Of a stretch of 64,000 bases of DNA, positions 52,001-64,000 are shown piece by piece. Position 1 is the first letter of the stretch; every line of letters begins with the position of its first letter. The translations under genes and the position numbers were made by a program. Source of the DNA: Megachile rotundata (Eukaryota; Arthropoda; Insecta; Hymenoptera; Megachilidae); assembly GCF_050947335.1 (NCBI RefSeq), contig NW_027474111.1, forward strand, positions 20,290 through 84,289. Reading direction: 5' to 3'. The notes beneath the pieces are model-generated. The model saw only the letters and a program-made list of their open reading frames with translations, had not been told where the DNA came from and did no database searches.

Positions 52001-54426
52001 TCATTTAAGTATAATATGGCTAATAATATGAGTTGGATTGATAATAATAACAGTAATAAGTATAGTAATTGTCGTTCTATCGATCATATAAGCATAATAT
52101 GGCTAATAATATGAGTTAGATTGATAATAATAAGAGTAATGAGTACAGTAATTGTCGTTCTACCGATCATATCTGCATAATATGGTTAATAACATGAGTT
52201 TGATTGACAATAGTGAGTGTAATAAGTATAGTAAATGTCGTTCTATCGATCATATCATCATAATATGGGTAATAATATGAGTTGGATTGATAATAATAAG
52301 AGTAATGAGTATAATAATTGTCGTTCTATCGATCATTTAAGCATAATTGGCTAATAATATAAGTTAGATTGATAATAATAACAGTAATAAGTATAGTAAT
52401 TGTCGTTCTATCGATATTATAAGCATAATATGGCTAATAATATGAGTTAGATTGATAATAATAAGAGTAATGAGTATAGTAATTGTAGTTCTATCTATCA
52501 TATCTACATAATATGGTTAATAATATGAGTTAGATTCATAATAGTAAGAGTAATATGTATAGTAATTATCGTACTAGCGATCATTTAAGCATAATATGGT
52601 TAATAATATGAGTTAGATTGATAATAATAAGAGTAATAAGTATAGTAATTGTCGTTCTATCGATAATATAAGCATAATATGGCTAATAATATGAGTTAGA
52701 TTGATAATACTAAGAGTAGTGAGTATAGTATTTCTCGTTCTATCGATCATATAAGCATAATATGGCTAATAATATGGGATAGATTGATAATAATAAGAGT
52801 AATGAGTATAGTAATTGTAGTTCTATCGATCATTTAAGCATAATATGGCTAATAATATGTGTTAGATTGATAATAATAACAGTAATAAGTATAGTAATTG
52901 TCGTTCTATCGATCATATAAGCATAATATGGCTAATAATATGAGGTAGATTGATAATAATAAGAGTAATAGGTATAGTAATTGTCGTCCTATCGATCATT
53001 TAAGCATAATATGGCTAATAATATGAGTTAGATTGATAGTAATAACAGTAATAAGTATAGTAATTGTCGTTCTATCGATAATATACGCATAATATGGCTA
53101 ATAATATGAGTTAGATTGATAATACTCAGAGTAGTGAGTATAGTAATTCTCGTTCTATCGATCATATAAGCATAATATGGCTAATAATATGAGTTAGATT
53201 GATAATAATAAGAGTAATGAGTATAGTAATTGTCGTTCTATCGATCATATAAGCATAATATGGCTAATAATATGAGCTAGATTGAGAATAATAAGAGTAA
53301 TGAGTATAGTAATTGCAGTTCTATCGATCATATCTGCATAATATGGTTAATAATATGAGTTAGATTGATAATACTAAGAGTAGTGAGTATAGTAATTGTA
53401 GTTCTATCGATCATTTAAGCATAATATGGCTAATAATATGAGTTGGATTGATAATAATAACAGTAATAAGTATAGTAATTGTCGTTCTATCGATATTATA
53501 AGCATAATATGGCTAATAATATGAGTTAGATTGATAATACTAAGAGTAGTGAGTATAGTAATTGTCGTTCTATCGATCATATCTACATAATATGGTTAAT
53601 AATATGAGTTAGATTCATAATAATAAGAGTAATATGTATAGTAATTGTCGTACTAGCGATCATTTAAGCATAATATGGTCAATAATATGAGTTAGATTGA
53701 TAATAATAAGAGTAATAAGTATAGTAGTTGTCGTTCTATCGATCATATAAGCATAGTATGGCTAATAATATGAGTTAGATTGATAGCAATAACAGTAATA
53801 AGTATAGTAATTGTCGTTCTATCGATAATATAAGCATAATATGGCTAATAATATGAGTTAGATTGATAATACTCAGAGTAGTGAGTATAGTAATTCTCGT
53901 TCTATCGATAATATAAGCATAATATGGCTAATAATGTGAGTTAGATTGATAATACTCAGAGTAGTGAGTATAGTAATTCTCGTTCTATCGATCATATAAG
54001 CATAATATGGCTAATAATATGAGTTAGATTGATAATAATAAGAGTAATGAGTATAGTAATTGTCGTTCTATCGATCATATAAGCATAATATGGCTAATAA
54101 TATGAGTTAGATTGATAATACTAAGAGTAGTGAGTATAGTAATTGTAGTTCTAGCGATCATTTAAGCATAATATGGCTAATAATATGAGTTAGATTGATA
54201 ATAATAAGAGTAATAAGTATAGTAATTGTCGTTCTATCGATCATTTAAGCATAATATGGCTAATAATATGAGATAGATTGATAATAATAACAGTAATAAG
54301 TATAGTAATTGTCGTCCTATCGATCATTTAAGCATAATATGGCTAATAATATGAGTTAGATTGATAGTAATAACAGTAATAAGTATAGTAATTGTCGTTC
54401 TATCGATAATATACGCATAATAAGGC
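49034..54426 (+). repeat. Super-repeat copy 3 (65 monomers, 5,393 bp)
   Basis: Third tandem copy. It keeps the two monomers lost in copy 2 but lacks four others (332 bp, 47540-47871 in copy 2), so the agtggtgag to class C monomers are absent before 53265. It also has one actcag monomer more and one gttacattg monomer fewer than copy 2. The sum 67 + 2 - 4 + 1 - 1 gives 65, which agrees with the measured length. Confidence 0.95.
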
Positions 54427-55900
54427 TAATAATATGAGTTAGATTGATAATACTCAGAGTAGTGAGTATAGTAATTCTCGTTCTATCGATCATATAAGCA
54501 TAATATGGCTAATAATATGAGTTAGATTGATAATAATAAGAGTAATGAGTATAGTAATTGTCGTTCTATCGATCATATAAGCATAATATGGCTAATAATA
54601 TGAGTTAGATTGATAATACTAAGAGTGGTGAGTATAGTAATTGTAGTTCTATCGATCATTTAAGCATAATATGGCAAATAATATGAGTTGGATTGATAAT
54701 AATAAAAGTAATAAGTATAGTAATTGTCGTTCTATCGATCATATAAGCATAATATGGCTAATAATATGAGTTAGATTGAGAATAATAAGAGTAATGAGTA
54801 TAGTAATTGTCGTTCTATCGATCATATAAGCATAATATGGCTAATAATATGGGTTAGATTGATAATACTAAGAGTAGTGAGTATAGTAATTGTAGTTCTA
54901 GCGATCATTTAAGCATAATATGGCTAATAATATGAGTTAGATTGATAATAATAAGAGTAATGAGTATAGTAATTGTCGTGCTATCGATCATATAAGCATA
55001 ATATGGCTAATAATATGAGTTAGATTGATAATAATAAGAGTAATGAGTATAGTAATTGTAGTTCTATAGATCATATCTGCATAATATGGTTAATAATATG
55101 AGTTAGATTCATAATAATAAGAGTAATAGGTATAGCAAATGTCGTGCTATCGATCATATCTGCATAATATGGTTAATAATATGAGTTAGATTGATAATAA
55201 TAAGAGTAATAAGTATAGTAATTGTCGTTCTATCGATAATATAAGCATAATATGGTTAATAATATGAGTTAGATTGATAATAATAAGAGTAATGAGTATA
55301 GTAATTGTCGTTCTATCGATCATATCTGCATAATATGGTTAATAACATGAGTTAGATTGACAATAGTGAGTGTAATAAGTATAGCAAATGTCGTTCTATC
55401 GATCACATCATCATAATATGGGTAATAATATGAGTTGGATTGATAATAATAAGAGTAATGAGTAGAATAATTGTCGTTCTATCGATCATTTAAGCATAAT
55501 TGGCTAATAATATGAGTTAGATTGATAATACTAAGAGTAGTGAGTATAGTATTTCTCGTTCTATCGATCATATAAGCATAATATGGCTAATAATATGGGT
55601 TAGATTGATAATAATAAGAGTAATGAGTATAGTAATTGTAGTTCTATCGATCATTTAAGCATAATATGGCTAATAATATGTGTTAGATTGATAATAATAA
55701 CAGTAATAAGTATAGTAATTGTCGTTCTATCGATCATATAAGCATAATATGGCTAATAATATGAGTTAGATTGATATTACTAAGAGTGGTGAGTATAGTA
55801 ATTGTAGTTCTATCGATCATTTAAGCATAATATGGCTAATAATATGATTTGGATTGATAATAATAAAAGTAATAAGTATAGTAATTGTCGTTCTATCGAT
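54427..55900 (+). repeat. Super-repeat copy 4, truncated
   Basis: Follows the super-repeat order for about 1.47 kb and then departs from it inside the gatttggatt monomer, where copies 1 to 3 have cgatattataag and this one has cgataatataag. Four monomers (332 bp) present at 49532-49863 in copy 3 are missing before 54925. It keeps cgatcattt where copies 1 to 3 share cgaacattt (near 39469), so it branched before that change or was converted. Confidence 0.9.
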
Positions 55901-57129
55901 AATATAAGCATAATATGGCTAATAATATGAGTTAGATTGATAATACTAAGAGTAGTGAGTATAGTAATTCTCGTTCTATCGATCATAGAAGCATAATATG
56001 GCTAATAATATGTGTTAGATTGATAATAATAAGAGTAATGAGTATAGTAATTGTCGTTCTATCGATCATATAAGCATAATATGGCTAATAATATGAGTTA
56101 GATTGAGAATAATAAGAGTAATGAGTATAGTAATTGCAGTTCTATCGATCATATCTGCATAATATGGTTAATAATATGAGTTAGATTGATAATACTAAGA
56201 GTAGTGAGTATAGTAATTGTAGTTCTATCGATCATTTAAGCATAATATGGCTAATAATATGAGTTGGATTGATAATAATAACAGTAATAAGTATAGTAAT
56301 TGTCGTTCTATCGATATTATAAGCATAATATGGCTAATAATATGAGTTAGATTGATAATACTAAGAGTAGTGAGTATAGTAATTGTCGTTCTATCGATCA
56401 TATCTACATAATATGGTTAATAATATGAGTTAGATTCATAATAATAAGAGTAATATGTATAGTAATTGTCGTACTAGCGATCATTTAAGCATAATATGGT
56501 CAATAATATGAGTTAGATTGATAATAATAAGAGTAATAAGTATAGTAGTTGTCGTTCTATCGATCATATAAGCATAGTATGGCTAATAATATGAGTTAGA
56601 TTGATAGCAATAACAGTAATAAGTATAGTAATTGTCGTTCTATCGATAATATAAGCATAATATGGCTAATAATATGAGTTAGATTGATAATGCTCAGAGT
56701 AGTGAGTATAGTAATTCTCGTTCTATCGATCATATAAGCATAATATGGCTAATAATATGAGTTAGATTGATAATAATAAGAGTAATGAGTATAGTAATTG
56801 TCGTTCTATCGATCATATAAGCATAATATGGCTAATAATATGAGTTAGATTGATAATACTAAGAGTAGTGAGTATAGTAATTGTAGTTCTAGCGATCATT
56901 TAAGCATAATATGGCTAATAATATGAGTTGGTTTGATAATAATAAAAGTAATAAGTATAGTAATTGTCGTTCTATCGATAATATAAGCATAATATGGCTA
57001 ATAATATGAGTTAGATTGATAATACTAAGAGTAGTGAGTATAGTAATTGTCGTTCTATCGATCATAGAAGCATAATATGGCTAATAATATGTGTTAGATT
57101 GATAATAATAACAGTAATAAGTATAGTAA

Positions 57130-58820
57130 TTGTCGTTCTATCGATAATATAAGCATAATATGGCTAATAATATGAGTTAGATTGATAATACTCAGAGTAG
57201 TGAGTATAGTAATTCTCGTTCTATCGATAATATAAGCATAATATGGCTAATAATGTGAGTTAGATTGATAATACTCAGAGTAGTGAGTATAGTAATTCTC
57301 GTTCTATCGATCATATAAGCATAATATGGCTAATAATATGAGTTAGATTGATAATAATAAGAGTAATGAGTATAGTAATTGTCGTTCTATCGATCATATA
57401 AGCATAATATGGCTAATAATATGAGTTAGATTGATAATAATAAGAGTAATGAGTATAATAATTGTCGTTCTATCGATCATTTAAGCATAATTGGCTAATA
57501 ATATGAGTTAGATTGATAATAATAAGAGTAATAAGTATAGTAATTGTCGTTCTATCGATCATTTAAGCATAATATGGCTAATAATATGAGTTAGATTGAT
57601 AGTAATAACAGTAATAAGTATAGTAATTGTCGTTCTATCGATAATATAAGCATAATATGGCTAATAATATGAGTTAGATTGATAATACTAAGAGTAGTGA
57701 GTATAGTATTTCTCGTTCTATCGATCATATAAGCATAATATGGCTAATAATATGAGTTAGATTGATAATAATAAGAGTAATGAGTATAGTAATTGTCGTT
57801 CTATCGATCATATAAGCATAATATGGCTAATAATATGAGTTAGATTGATAATAATAAAAGTAATAAGTATAGTAATTGTCGTTCTATCGATAATATAAGC
57901 ATAATATGGCTAATAATATGAGTTAGATTGATAATACTAAGAGTAGTGAGTATAGTAATTCTCGTTCTATCGATCAGAGAAGCATAATATGGCTAATAAT
58001 ATGTGCTAGATTGATAATAATAAGAGTAATGAGTATAGTAATTGTCGTTCTATCGATCATATAAGCATAATATGGCTAATAATATGAGTTTGATTGAGAA
58101 TAATAAGAGTAATGAGTATAGTAATTGCAGTTCTATCGATCATATCTGCATAATATGGTTAATAATATGAGTTGGATTGATAATACTAAGAGTAGTGAGT
58201 ATAGTAATTGTAGTTCTATCGATCATTTAAGTATAATATGGCTAATAATATGAGTTGGATTGATAATAATAACAGTAATAAGTATAGTAATTGTCGTTCT
58301 ATCGATCATATAAGCATAATATGGCTAATAATATGAGTTAGATTGATAATAATAAGAGTAATGAGTATAGTAATTGTCGTTCTATCGATCATATCTGCAT
58401 AATATGGTTAATAACATGAGTTAGATTGACAATAGTGAGTGTAATAAGTATAGTAAATGTCGTTCTATCGATCATATCATCATAATATGGGTAATAATAT
58501 GAGTTGGATTGATAATAATAAGAGTAATGAGTATAATAATTGTCGTTCTATCGATCATTTAAGCATAATTGGCTAATAATATGAGTTAGATTGATAATAA
58601 TAACAGTAATAAGTATAGTAATTGTCGTTCTATCGATATTATAAGCATAATATGGCTAATAATATGAGTTAGATTGATAATAATAAGAGTAATGAGTATA
58701 GTAATTGTAGTTCTATCTATCATATCTACATAATATGGTTAATAATATGAGTTAGATTCATAATAGTAAGAGTAATATGTGTAGTAATTATCGTACTAGC
58801 GATCATTTAAGCATAATATG
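57130..58820 (+). repeat. Distant copy of 18.13-19.82 kb
   Basis: About 1.69 kb matching 18130-19820 at an offset of 39,000 bases (470 monomers less ten one-base deletions). Markers are the 82-bp monomers ending 57495 and 58573 (18495 and 19573), tcagag 57975 (18974) and ttctatctatc near 58711. Only a few changes are visible, such as gtgctagattg near 58013 and tgtgtagtaatt near 58779. Confidence 0.92.
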
Positions 58821-60731
58821 GCTAATAATATGAGTTAGATTGATAATACTCAGAGTAGTGAGTATAGTAATTCTCGTTCTATCGATAATATAAGCATAAT
58901 ATGGCTAATAATGTGAGTTAGATTGATAATACTCAGGGTAGTGAGTATAGTAATTCTCGTTCTATCGATCATATAAGCATAATATGGCTAATAATATGAG
59001 TTAGATTGATAGTAATAACAGTAATAAGTATAGTAATTGTCGTTCTATCGATAATATACGCATAATATGGCTAATAATATGAGTTAGATTGATAATACTC
59101 AGAGTAGTGAGTATAGTAATTCTCGTTCTATCGATCATATAAGCATAATATGGCTAATAATATGAGTTAGATTGATAATAATAAGAGTAATGAGTATAGT
59201 AATTGTCGTTCTATCGATCATATAAGCATAATATGGCTAATAATATGAGTTAGATTGATAATACTAAGAGTGGTGAGTATAGTAATTGTAGTTCTATCGA
59301 TCATTTAAGCATAATATGGCAAATAATATGAGTTGGATTGATAATAATAAAAGTAATATGTATAGTAATTGTCGTTCTATCGATAATATAAGCATAATAT
59401 GGCTAATAATATGAGTTAGATTGATAATACTAAGAGTAGTGAGTATAGTAATTCTCGTTCTATCGATCATAGAAGCATAATATGGCTAATAATATGTGTT
59501 AGATTGATAATAATAAGAGTAATGAGTATAGTAATTGTCGTTCTATCGATCATATAAGCATAATATGGCTAATAATATGAGTTAGATTGAGAATAATAAG
59601 AGTAATGAGTATAGTAATTGCAGTTCTATCGATCATATCTGCATAATATGGTTAATAATATGAGTTAGATTGATAATACTAAGAGTAGTGAGTATAGTAA
59701 TTGTAGTTCTATCGACCATTTAAGCATAATATGGCTAATAATATGAGTTGGATTGATAATAATAACAGTAATAAGTATAGTAATTGTCGTTCTATCGATA
59801 TTATAAGCATAATATGGCTAATAATATGAGTTAGATTGATAATACTAAGAGTAGTGAGTATAGTAATTGTCGTTCTATCGATCATATCTACATAATATGG
59901 TTAATAATATGAGTTAGATTCATAATAATAAGAGTAATATGTATAGTAATTGTCGTACTAGCGATCATTTAAGCATAATATGGTCAATAATATGAGTTAG
60001 ATTGATAATAATAAGAGTAATAAGTATAGTAGTTGTCGTTCTATCGATCATATAAGCATAGTATGGCTAATAATATGAGTTAGATTGATAGCAATAACAG
60101 TAATAAGTATAGTAATTGTCGTTCTATCGATAATATAAGCATAATATGGCTAATAATATGAGTTAGATTGATAATACTCAGAGTAGTGAGTATAGTAATT
60201 CTCGTTCTATCGATAATATAAGCATAATATGGCTAATAATGTGAGTTAGATTGATAATACTCAGAGTAGTGAGTATAGTAATTCTCGTTCTATCGATCAT
60301 ATAAGCATAATATGGCTAATAATGTGAGTTAGATTGATAATAATAAGAGTAATGAGTATAGTAATTGTCGTTCTATCGATCATATAAGCATAATATGGCT
60401 AATAATATGAGTTAGATTGATAATACTAAGAGTAGTGAGTATAGTAATTGTAGTTCTAGCGATCATTTAAGCATAATATGGCTAATAATATGAGTTGGTT
60501 TGATAATAGTAAAAGTAATAAGTATAGTAATTGTCGTTCTATCGATAATATAAGCATAATATGGCTAATAATATGAGTTAGATTGATAATACTAAGAGTA
60601 GTGAGTATAGTAATTGTCGTTCTATCGATCATAGAAGCATAATATGGCTAATAATATGTGTTAGATTGATAATAATAACAGTAATAAGTATAGTAATTGT
60701 CGTTCTATCGATCATATAAGCATAATATGGC

Positions 60732-61395
60732 TAATAATATGAGTTAGATTGATAATACTAAGAGTAGTGAGTATAGTAATTGTAGTTCTAGCGATCATTT
60801 AAGCATAATATGGCTAATAATATGAGTTAGATTGATAATAATAAGAGTAATAAGTATAGTAATTGTCGTTCTATCGATCATTTAAGCATAATATGGCTAA
60901 TAATATGAGTTAGATTGATAATAATAACAGTAATAAGTATAGTAATTGTCGTCCTATCGATCATTTAAGCATAATATGGCTAATAATATGAGTTAGATTG
61001 ATAGTAATAACAGTAATAAGTATAGTAATTGTCGTTCTATCGATAATATACGCATAATATGGCTAATAATATGAGTTAGATTGATAATACTCAGAGTAGT
61101 GAGTATAGTAATTCTCGTTCTATCGATCATATAAGCATAATATGGCTAATAATATGAGTTAGATTGATAATAATAAGAGTAATGAGTATAGTAATTGTCG
61201 TTCTATCGATCATATAAGCATAATATGGCTAATAATATGAGTTAGATTGATAATACTAAGAGTGGTGAGTATAGTAATTGTAGTTCTATCGATCATTTAA
61301 GCATAATATGGCAAATAATATGAGTTGGATTGATAATAATGACAGTAATAAGTATAGTAATTGTCGTTCTATCGATCATATAAGCATAATATGGC
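60732..61395 (+). repeat. 8-monomer tandem duplication, copy 1 (664 bp)
   Basis: Eight monomers beginning with an actaag / ttctagcg monomer. Repeated directly at 61396-62059; cgataatatacgc at 61042 and 61706 gives 664 bases. The last monomer has a private aataatgacag. Confidence 0.94.
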
Positions 61396-62059
61396 TAATA
61401 ATATGAGTTAGATTGATAATACTAAGAGAAGTGAGTATAGTAATTGTAGTTCTAGCGATCATTTAAGCATAATATGGCTAATAATATGAGTTAGATTGAT
61501 AATAATAAGAGTAATAAGTATAGTAATTGTCGTTCTATCGATCATTTAAGCATAATATGGCTAATAATATGAGTTAGATTGATAATAATAACAGTAATAA
61601 GTATAGTAATTGTCGTCCTATCGATCATTTAAGCATAATATGGCTAATAATATGAGTTAGATTGATAGTAATAACAGTAATAAGTATAGTAATTGTCGTT
61701 CTATCGATAATATACGCATAATATGGCTAATAATATGAGTTAGATTGATAATACTCAGAGTAGTGAGTATAGTAATTCTCGTTCTATCGATCATATAAGC
61801 ATAATATGGCTAATAACATGAGTTAGATTGATAATAATAAGAGTAATGAGTATAGTAATTGTCGTTCTATCGATCATATAAGCATAATATGGCTAATAAT
61901 ATGAGTTAGATTGATAATACTAAGAGTGGTGAGTATAGTAATTGTAGTTCTATCGATCATTTAAGCATAATATGGCAAATAATATGAGTTGGATTGATAA
62001 TAATAAAAGTAATAAGTATAGTAATTGTCGTTCTATCGATCATATAAGCATAATATGGG
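61396..62059 (+). repeat. 8-monomer tandem duplication, copy 2 (664 bp)
   Basis: Second copy, with private aagagaagtgag near 61426 and taacatgag near 61815. Its last monomer has aataaaag rather than gacag and ends ggg, then leads into a gatgataataag monomer. Confidence 0.92.
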
Positions 62060-62424
62060 TAATAATATGAGTTAGATTGATGATAATAAGAGTAATAAGT
62101 ATAGTAAATGTCGTGCTATCGATCATATCTGCATAATATGGTTAATAATATGAGTTAGATTGATAATAGTGAGTGTAATAAGTATAGTAATTGTCGTTCT
62201 GTCGATCGTATAAGCATAATATGGCTAATAATATGAGTTAGATTGATAATAATAACAGTAATGAGTATAGTAATTGTCGTGCTATCGATCATATAAGCAT
62301 AATATGGCTAATAATATGAGTTAGATTGATAATAATAAGAGTAATGAGTATAGTAATTGTAGTTCTATAGATCATATCTGCATAATATGGTTAATAATAT
62401 GAGTTAGATTCATAATAATAAGAG
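62060..62424 (+). repeat. 19-monomer-offset repeat, left copy
   Basis: Starts with the rare gattgatgataataag monomer and matches 63636-64000 at 1,576 bases (19 monomers, one of 82 bp). Differences include ttctgtcgatcgtata here against gtgttgtcgatcatata, and aacag against aagag in the third monomer. The same monomer order occurs near 4.15 kb and in the super-repeats near 38.42, 44.14 and 49.70 kb. Confidence 0.9.
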
Positions 62425-63303
62425 TAATAGGTATAGCAAATGTCGTGCTATCGATCATATCTGCATAATATGGTTAATAATATGAGTTAGATTGATAATA
62501 ATAAGAGTAATAAGTATAGTAATTGTCGTTCTATCGATAATATAAGCATAATATGGTTAATAATATGAGTTAGATTGATAATAATAAGAGTAATGAGTAT
62601 AGTAATTGTCGTTCTATCGATCATATCTGCATAATATGGTTAATAACATGAGTTAGATTGACAATAGTGAGTGTAATAAGTATAGTAAATGTCGTTCTAT
62701 CGATCATATCATCATAATATGGGTAATAATATGAGTTGGATTGATAATAATAAGAGTAATGAGTATAATAATTGTCGTTCTATCGATCATTTAAGCATAA
62801 TTGGCTAATAATATGAGTTAGATTGATAATAATAAGAGTAATAAGTATAGTAATTGTCGTTCTATCGATCATTTAAGCATAATATGGCTAATAATATGAG
62901 TTAGATTGATAGTAATAACAGTAATAAGTATAGTAATTGTCGTTCTATCGATAATATAAGCATAATATGGCTAATAATATGAGTTAGATTGATAATACTA
63001 AGAGTAGTGAGTATAGTATTTCTCGTTCTATCGATCATATAAGCATAATATGGCTAATAATATGAGTTAGATTGATAATAATAAGAGTAATGAGTATAGT
63101 AATTGTCGTTCTATCGATCATATAAGCATAATATGGCTAATAATATGAGTTAGATTGATAATAATAAAAGTAATAAGTATAGTAATTGTCGTTCTATCGA
63201 TAATATAAGCATAATATGGCTAATAATATGAGTTAGATTGATAATACTAAGAGTAGTGAGTATAGTAATTCTCGTTCTATCGATCATAGAAGCATAATAT
63301 GGC
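62309..63303 (+). repeat. Distant copy of 8.46-9.46 kb (12 monomers)
   Basis: Twelve monomers matching 8464-9458 in order at an offset of 53,845 bases (649 monomers less 22 one-base deletions). The run covers the gttctatag, attcat, gacaatag, 82-bp, gatagtaataacag and tagtatttctcg monomers. The two ends of the window therefore share a block that the middle carries only in rearranged form. Confidence 0.88.
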
Positions 63304-63635
63304 TAATAATATGTGTTAGATTGATAATAATAAGAGTAATGAGTATAGTAATTGTCGTTCTATCGATCATATAAGCATAATATGGCTAATAATATGAGTT
63401 AGATTGATAATACTAAGAGTGGTGAGTATAGTAATTGTAGTTCTATCGATCATTTAAGCATAATATGGCAAATAATATGAGTTGGATTGATAATAATAAA
63501 AGTAATAAGTATAGTAATTGTCGTTCTATCGATCATATAAGCATAATATGGGTAATAATATGAGTTGGATTGATAATAATAAGAGTAATGAGTATAATAA
63601 TTGTCGTTCTATCGATCATTTAAGCATAATATGGC

Positions 63636-64000
63636 TAATAATATGAGTTAGATTGATGATAATAAGAGTAATAAGTATAGTAAATGTCGTGCTATCGATC
63701 ATATCTGCATAATATGGTTAATAATATGAGTTAGATTGATAATAGTGAGTGTAATAAGTATAGTAATTGTCGTGTTGTCGATCATATAAGCATAATATGG
63801 CTAATAATATGAGTTAGATTGATAATAATAAGAGTAATGAGTATAGTAATTGTCGTGCTATCGATCATATAAGCATAATATGGCTAATAATATGAGTTAG
63901 ATTGATAATAATAAGAGTAATGAGTATAGTAATTGTAGTTCTATAGATCATATCTGCATAATATGGTTAATAATATGAGTTAGATTCATAATAATAAGAG
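63636..64000 (+). repeat. 19-monomer-offset repeat, right copy, cut by window edge
   Basis: Right partner of 62060-62424. It includes the gtgttgtcgat signature of the super-repeats (38551, 44276, 49835). The last 33 bases (63968-64000) are a partial attcataataataag monomer, so the array continues beyond the window. Confidence 0.92.

Larger units (their letters stand above)
1..64000. repeat. Satellite DNA array, 83-bp monomer, fills the window
   Basis: Every base belongs to a head-to-tail array of one monomer. With position 1 set at the first base of the window (motif taataatatg), the last monomer start is at 63968. That distance equals 745 monomers of 83 bp plus 26 of 82 bp, and I located all 26 short ones individually, so there is no other net insertion or deletion. 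The commonest version has about 21 G+C in 83 bases. All monomers point the same way. No open frame is plausible as a gene: on the plus strand taa, tag and tga fall in every frame of each monomer, and on the minus strand so do the complements of tta, cta and tca. No tRNA, rRNA, transposon or terminal repeat interrupts it. The family is unrecognised; heterochromatic eukaryotic satellite is inferred. Confidence 0.99.

Noticed and set aside
1..64000. CRISPR array
   Set aside because: Units are regularly spaced, but the full 83 bp repeats with no unique spacers, no cas genes are present, and units are head-to-tail monomers of one satellite.
1..64000. Telomeric repeat or simple microsatellite
   Set aside because: Local taataat runs resemble a (TAA) microsatellite, but the repeating unit is 83 bp with complex sequence and no short telomere motif is iterated.
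1..64000. CENP-B box
   Set aside because: The essential CGGG core of the mammalian motif does not occur in the monomer classes I read; ttcgttg-like fragments are absent or partial. Centromere identity cannot be argued from this motif.
1..64000. Promoters, TATA boxes and terminators
   Set aside because: Many tataat-like and AT-rich strings occur in each monomer by composition alone, and no gene or GC-rich hairpin accompanies them, so none can be supported.

Overview
The whole window is one tandem satellite DNA array. A monomer of 83 bp, about 75% A+T, repeats head-to-tail in a single orientation from the first base to the last. I count 771 complete monomers: 745 of 83 bp and 26 of 82 bp, plus a 33-bp partial at the right edge (745x83 + 26x82 + 33 = 64000). 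I see no gene, RNA gene, transposon, inverted segment or unique-sequence island on either strand. Stops occur in all frames of every monomer, and the longest ATG-started frame I found is 32 codons.

An uninterrupted, AT-rich satellite with nested higher-order repeats (HORs) points to constitutive heterochromatin of a eukaryote, such as a pericentromere, centromere, subtelomere or heterochromatic sex-chromosome block. I do not recognise the family and cannot name the organism from this window. A bacterial or phage origin is very unlikely.

Monomers fall into a limited set of classes defined by linked substitutions in four zones: position 13-20, position 29-40, position 51-54, and position 61-72 together with 83. 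The classes recur in fixed order as cassettes, and the cassettes are duplicated at many scales, always by whole numbers of monomers.

Layout. 1-9.5 kb: a nine-class cassette, with tandem duplications of 10 monomers (829 bp), 16 monomers (1,328 bp) and 2 monomers (166 bp). 9.96-12.4 kb: another 16-monomer tandem duplication (1,326 bp). 13.0-19.6 kb: three copies of a 1,741-bp block. 17.0-22.5 and 25.3-30.8 kb: a 5.54-kb duplication at a 100-monomer offset, with one five-monomer stretch exchanged. 22.7-27.3 kb: a 33-monomer duplication. 30.3-37.7 kb: overlapping 28-, 34- and 40-monomer duplications. 37.75-54.43 kb: three tandem super-repeats of 69, 67 and 65 monomers, followed by a truncated fourth to about 55.9 kb. 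55.9-64 kb: re-use of older blocks (57.13-58.82 kb copies 18.13-19.82 kb; 62.3-63.3 kb copies 8.46-9.46 kb), an 8-monomer duplication (664 bp) and a 19-monomer repeat.

The picture is an array built by repeated unequal crossover or conversion. Several hybrid monomers preserve the exact exchange junctions. No conventional gene system is present; what is worth following is the layered duplication history, the regularly spaced TATCGATA palindromes, and the strong strand asymmetry of the monomer.
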